64,000 bases of DNA from Fennellomyces sp. T-0311 (Eukaryota > Mucoromycota > Mucoromycetes > Mucorales > Lichtheimiaceae). The DNA lies in assembly GCA_025266875.1 (NCBI GenBank), contig JALLLT010000032.1, forward strand, positions 372,001 to 436,000, given 5' to 3'. The translations under genes were made by a program, and so were the position numbers. This document shows, piece by piece, positions 58,903 through 64,000 of the stretch. Within the stretch, counting starts at the first letter, position 1. Each line of letters begins with the position of its first letter. The notes under the pieces were generated by a model that was given only the letters and a program-made list of their open reading frames with translations, did not search any database and had not been told where the DNA came from.

Positions 58903-61900
58903 CTGGAAAATTTTCCCAGTGTGCATAACCGCACATGCTATGTGCGGTTTCTTCGAGGGGAGTCGTTGAAGCCTTGGGTAGAGCTTCTAATACCTGAATC
59001 ACCAACTTTATCATCTTCGCCTTTCGGATGGGTCAGGTTGTCGACCCGGTGCAAAACTCGGATTAGGGTTGGCCGAACCTGCTCTGTGGTGAAACAACCG
59101 CAGAGGGTAATAATAAAGATATTTCCTATCGGATAAAGCATATCGGTTCAACATCATCACGAAGTGTACTTACACAGTAACTTGTCTATAGGGATTAAAG
59201 ATTACACCGTATGAATGAGTGGGATAAACTTAACAGGACATGGAATTGACTCCAATATAGTGTTGTGATTTATTCGTGTATGAAGCTACCACAAACTGTG
59301 TTACTGCGACGAGGGTTTACGGGGGAGTTTCTACTGAAATCATAAAAAGGAAATTTAAAATAGTTAAAAGGAAAAAGGTTAGTTCGTTCTATAGGGCTGT
59401 TAATACGTTACGCAGGAGTTCTCGATTGGGCTAATGTAATGCCAACTGCGATGTGATTCTTAGTCCTAAAAGTCGAGAATAGTGGTACCTCGGAACAAGC
59501 TTGTGAGTCTCCGTAGGATATAAGAGTCCTAAAAAAATAGTCCGGCGATCGGAATACAAGAAAATTAAACAGTTGAAAACTTATTGTAGGAGTGGAAGGG
59601 AAAGAGAACTTGTCTTTATTGAAGAATCAGAACTGGGCTATTTATATGGTCTAACTAATGTAATTTTTAACTATGCATCGTACCAGAGTACATTGCGGGT
59701 GATTTTTGGATGTCTTTTCGCTACCCGTCTAGGAGCACTGTTACTGTTTACTGTGTTAGGTTGCCAGTGAAGAGGCTGCGTAATTTTTGATGGCATCGCG
59801 TTACCATGGACGGTGCTTTGTAATGGTATACTGTGATCCGTTCAGCTCAACGGGGCGGTATTATTTTTACATGTCTGGAAGGATGGCTCTAAGTAAACTC
59901 TTTGCCTTGGGATTAACCTTTTTGAGTCACTTGTTGAAGTCTGATCAATGTATATACTAGAATAACCACTGGCTTAAGTACTGCTATTTATTGTGCGTAA
60001 CAATATATGTGAATCTTTTTGGTACTGATAATTATATATATTTGATAACTTTGGAAAGGGAAAGCAAAGAAGGAAGTCAAGAGGGCTAATTTCCCATGCC
60101 ATTCAAAAAGTGGCGCAACAATATGATGCAGAACTCGACAGCAAATAAGCATGCTACACGCATCATCTATGCTAACTACTTGAATTTGTAAAAGAAGTTC
60201 ACCCTCCTTCCGTATAGAGGAAGACTGTAAACTAAAGAAAAAGATACGGTGTAGCCTGCGTCTCCAGAATTTTATAAGAAATAGTTTTTCCTATTTTAGA
60301 TATAACGAGCCACATTTCTTTGCGTTTTTGAAAATATAAGCAGAAAAAATTGTCTTTATCATGGTACAGTGTGTTTCTATCTGATTTAAAACGACCATAT
60401 ATTGGTGGAGAAGTGGTAACTTTTGATTTGGTGCATCTTTTCCGATTTAACGTTAGTCTATGGGTTGTGTGTCAGTGTTTGTGGTATTCAAGGTACTAGC
60501 TAGTCGGTATTACTGGGTAAACGTATGATGGTACCTGAATAATACATTGACAGCCTTCCTGCATGACTAGATTGTCCGAGAAGTCAAGAAACCCTGCCGT
60601 ATCTGCTATACGATATGACACCCCTACCGACCACAGCTATTTGATTACGAGTTCTATACCGAGCAATATAAGTGGAGAGAACCGTTAACACAATAAAGAC
60701 ATATTCGATTCTCACAGAACTTACCGTTTTGCTGATTGAATTCTTCTCTCACCACAGCATTGAGTACCTGCATTTTGCCGAAGCGTCGAGTAGATCTCCA
60801 ATTGTGCTTTCGCGAACTGAAGAATGACAAAGTGTTCTCGCTTACCAGCGATCTTTCCACTGAGACAGTCTGGTGGATTTACGTGCGCGGGAACCAGTTA
60901 ATAAGCCGCTTGCGATCGGTTGTTGCCGTTTCTAGGTACAAAAATCGGATCAACAATCCGCATCGGCCTTAAGCAGCGTACTGTTTTGGTAATTGATACT
61001 ATAAAATTCTTATGTAATGAAAAGCATGTGTGCAGCATAATACATTTGTTAGTTCCGATCGTGTATGAGATTTCACTCTTTATGCGATCAATGTAATTTT
61101 TAAGTATTGACAGCCACGTCATGTACATGAAAGTCTAAAAAGCTGACCTATCTCTTGCAGTAATTCATCAGTAAGTCTCACCCTATCAATCCGTCGTTTT
61201 GTTATGGAACTTTTTTGCTTAACATTCCGATCCTTTGAGAAACCAGAATTTTTGATAATAATATGCAATAGCCAAAAAGTTTGGTCCAGCATTTGCCCAC
61301 AGTTTACATATGCATAGCTGGCCTGAGCAATTAAGCATACGTACTAAAAATAATATCATTCACGATTCATTAAGATCAGCGGGCGTTTTACACACTGCAT
61401 GCCAATACATACAGTACAATGCAGAAGTGTTATTATGGCGGCTCACCTCAAATGTACTCCGAAGTGAATTTCCCCAGAAATTTCCCTTCGCGCTGCGTTG
61501 CTTTTATGTTTAGAATGTTCTAACAACGCGGCAGTTGTTTGTAAGCTTACGACAACGGCGTAAAACTGTTTCAACCTGAATAAACCGCAATTAACTAACC
61601 CCGAATAACCTATATATATAATCTCCTCGTTATTTGAGTACGGCTATTGGCATGAAGGAAAACGTCTATTGAGAGAACGAAAAAGCACGTGGTGGTTATA
61701 GGTAGTATAAAGACAAGCGAATATGTGATGATAAAGCCTGCATATTTTCTGCCAGAAAATAATCGTATATATGGTTTCTCTAGTAATTACACTTTAGAAA
61801 GAGGAACCTTGGCTGATGCAAACAAATATGAGCTACATATGTAGAATACACAAGTCAAAAAGCCATGTGCTGATTGCCACTGATTCCGGGAGAAGGAGTC

Positions 61901-62071
61901 ATTACTGCCAACAGTAAGACGATTTATCCAGCTGGATACCAGGAGACACGTATCCCGTAAATCAACTCCCTGTTCTTGTTGGGGAAGTACACCCAAATAT
62001 TTTCGCCCTGCATCAATGCTTCTTTGTAGATACCTCCTTACCGAATCATTCAAAATAAAAAGCAGTCGGGG
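58903..62071. other. Gene-poor AT-rich interval
   Basis: About 3.2 kb. ORFs at 58714..59136 (overlapping the element), 59573..59770, 60736..60972 (+) and 62080..61787 (-) show no recognisable motif; the 60736 one (CFRELKNDKVFSLTSDLSTE) has the best composition. A short palindrome-like pair GCACATGC/GCTATGTGC lies near 58930. Nothing else found. Confidence 0.35.
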
Positions 62072-62122
62072 ATGAATCATTATCTATTAATTTCTTTCAT
62101 TCCAACTCATCGTACCCACACC

Positions 62123-62341
62123 ATGTTCTCATTGAAGACTTTCCTGTGTATCGCTGTTATATTCGCTGCTTCGACCCAAGCTATATCAAAGTCATGCACT
62201 TGCCCCAAATCAGAAGAGACGCAATTTTGTTGTATGGATTTGGGAGGAACACTTTGGGCCCAAGGCACTTGTAGCTTACCCGACGAAGGAGATCGAGTAC
62301 AGTCCTTCTTGCACTGCTGTCATGGAAGCCGCTGTGTTTGA
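62123..62341 (+). CDS. Small secreted eight-cysteine protein
   Basis: 72-aa ORF from ATG 62123. A textbook signal peptide (FSLKTFLCIAVIFAASTQA, cleavage after about residue 20) precedes a mature chain of about 52 residues with eight cysteines at 25, 27, 36, 37, 50, 65, 66 and 71: C-x-C-x8-CC-x12-C-x14-CC-x4-C. The count and paired cysteines recall hydrophobins, but the spacing differs (C-C-CC-C-CC-C instead of C-CC-C-C-CC-C), so it is better called a small secreted cysteine-rich protein; such proteins act at the cell surface or outside. An upstream in-frame ATG at 62072 would add 17 residues and spoil the signal peptide. It stands alone in a gene-poor region. Confidence 0.65.
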   Translation: MFSLKTFLCIAVIFAASTQAISKSCTCPKSEETQFCCMDLGGTLWAQGTCSLPDEGDRVQSFLHCCHGSRCV

Positions 62342-62728
62342 GGCTAAACCGGCTTAGGTAAATACTTTCATTGCAAAAGCACGACTGTATGTTCTTACAG
62401 TGGATTTCAGAAGTTTTGTATTTGGAAATATCGAGCAAGCCCCTCGGACACTGATCTTTACTTTTGCCAGGCGTTTTATACTAGGCGAAATCTATTTGTA
62501 ATTGAGTAAACGTTTAGCAAGCTTGATACTCCTATGTTTTATATCTCCTGACACAGGATAACCTAATAATGGATCCAGTGGATTTAAGAACCCAGACTAG
62601 GAGACTAACAGTACCCTCATTAGGATATTTTATGGAGCATGGTCTACATTTTTCTTTTTGGTTTCTGAGAAGCGTAGATGAGTTGAAAAAGTTTACATCT
62701 TTTAGTACAGAACAATACGAAATACAAT

Positions 62729-64000
62729 TTAAATCTTTTTCATAATCAACCCTTTCAACATATCAAAACTGTTGCCGTCCGGTTGAAGGGTATAGCGCTT
62801 TTTAGTTCCGTCTACAGCAACTGCTTCGAGCATGCCATAGTCACTAGTAATGCCAGTGATTTGAACACGTACATTGTCATGAGTCGTTAGTGTCACAATC
62901 TTGTCACTAATTTTTATAGTGTTAGCAAAATCACTCATCTGGTATTACCAAAACTAATACCTGTGCAGCCAGCGCTTATAATAAAGGTCCAAGAACCAAG
63001 GTCCCATACCCTCATCACAGAATTGTGAATACATCTTCTCAAAAGTGACGAGAATCCCGGCAAGCATGTCCTCGCCCGATATTCTAGGAAGGGATGGATT
63101 GTGTGCTTGGATTACATCGTTTATAGAAGCAGTTGGTTGAGGATTGGAAACGTTGATACCGCATCCTATACCAAAACTCCAATTAGAAAAATAACTTCAT
63201 CATAATAACCAGATTCTTACCAATGACTACCAAAAACTCATCCTGAGCAAAGCTTGAATTGACAAGTAAACCTCCGACCTTCTTCAATTGATCACCATCC
63301 TCAACATAGACGTCATTGGGCCATTTAACACGAAGTGGCACATCTTCGTACCCCTTACGTTGCCGAACACTCTCCACGACCGCAAGCGCAATAATATATT
63401 GAAGGAATACGACCGGTGCATGAGAAAGCTGCAAACTGTGACGAAGTACGTAGCTGAATTGTATGGCACCCATCTGAGACACCCACGAATTACGACCACG
63501 TGCTGTTAAGTAAATCGGTTAAACAACTTCCGACATGTATGATATGTTGTCGTGGTTACCTCTAGCTGCCATCTGTGTTGTTGCTGTGCATACCAAACCC
63601 GTTGGTAATTTTTGGGCAAAATTATAGTTCCTTTGTATTTGGATGTTAGGCCATGCTCTTCAAGATCACCTAAGATCCTTACTTGTCTAGAATGGTTTGT
63701 GTGCTCTGGATGCACTCGGCATACATCAATGCATTGCCAAAGCGATACCACTTTCCACCACCCCACTCCTGATCGCGCCGTGCCAAAAGCGCATCATAGT
63801 ACGCCTTGATATTGAAATAGGGTGTGATTGAACTGTCAGGATATGCTGGATCCGCTGAATAGTCCGGGAGTCGAATTTCCACTGGCTTGGATTTGTCTTC
63901 ACCCAGTCCCAAGTTCTCTAGTTTCTTCAGGGTAGCATCGTCATCCGAAGTCGTAAGAACAATGGTATCATTGGCATCTGTGATCACCGAATCCTTTGCC
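62729..64000 (-). CDS. BPL1: Biotin-protein ligase, 5' end beyond window
   Basis: Attaches biotin to carboxylases via biotinyl-AMP; cytosolic. Minus-strand exons: >64000..63683, 63630..63560, 63502..63221, 63165..62961 and 62933..62729; 359 aa present. The catalytic domain shows IQSTQTILDKNYNFAQKLPT, GLVCTATTQMAARARGRNSW, VSQMGAIQFSYVL, then LRVKWPNDVYVEDGDQLKKV with GGLLVNSSF and the GCGINVSNP motif. The C-terminal SH3-like domain ends LQPDGNSFDMLKGLI as in known ligases. The last intron would be only 27 nt (62934..62960, GTATTA...GAG); without its removal the frame hits TAG two codons on (HRY*). Known ligases continue WLHS at this junction, and splicing restores exactly that. The N-terminal glutamine-amidotransferase-like half lies outside the window. 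Confidence 0.92.

Noticed and set aside
58921..58948. Terminator-like hairpin near 58930
   Set aside because: GCACATGC/GCTATGTGC pairing is short and imperfect, with no adjacent gene to terminate.

Overview
The window is nuclear DNA of a filamentous fungus, most likely an early-diverging one (Mucoromycota, Mucorales-like). It has compact multi-exon genes with GT-AG introns of about 40-70 nt, a PDR-type ABC transporter, an FHA-RING (Dma1-type) ubiquitin ligase, an SR/Gbp2-type RNA-binding protein, a TEA-domain factor and a D-amino-acid oxidase. Long AT-rich, gene-poor stretches with transposon material separate the gene islands. I found no rRNA, convincing tRNA, CRISPR or bacterial-type operon. 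The organism call is inferred from gene content and architecture only.

Layout. 1-2 kb: 3' half of an ABCG/PDR pump, cut by the left edge. 2-6.9 kb: gene-poor, with coding-like scraps. 6.9-13.1 kb: gene island with a TEA transcription factor (-), a three-RRM SR-like protein (+) and a peroxisomal-type D-amino-acid oxidase (-). 13.1-17.2 kb: gene-poor. 17.3-18.0 kb: an orphan zinc-knuckle, gag/ORF1-like gene. 18.6-23.7 kb: an apparently intact CACTA (tnp2) DNA transposon with about 48-50 bp inverted ends, a seven-exon transposase on the minus strand and a divergent RG-repeat companion gene. 23.7-33.6 kb: gene-poor, with one solid orphan ORF at 27.15-28.16 kb. 33.7-36.2 kb: a short Sin3-like corepressor paralogue. 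37.9-42.5 kb: second dense island with an RmlD/MAT2B-like reductase, an HD-domain phosphohydrolase 40 bp behind it, and a convergent FHA-RING ligase. 44.3-45.6 kb: a secreted, Kex2-site-bearing repeat protein. 46.3-47.9 kb: a DCAF7/WDR68-type WD40 protein. 47.9-62.1 kb: gene-poor, with a perfect 28-bp inverted repeat, fragmentary ORFs and a 984-bp internally deleted transposon with the same layout as the intact CACTA element. 62.1 kb: a tiny eight-cysteine secreted protein. 62.7 kb to the right edge: biotin-protein ligase, 5' end missing.

Exon structures were built by hand. Each multi-exon model keeps one open frame through canonical GT-AG junctions and matches family motifs. Functional links are mostly housekeeping (RNA export, ubiquitin signalling, methionine/SAM-type reductase, biotinylation). 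The parts most worth a second look are the intact transposon and its deleted relative, the TEA protein with a TEAD-like cofactor-binding domain, the Kex2-repeat secreted protein, the truncated Sin3 paralogue, the two orphan genes, and a 27-nt putative intron in the biotin ligase.
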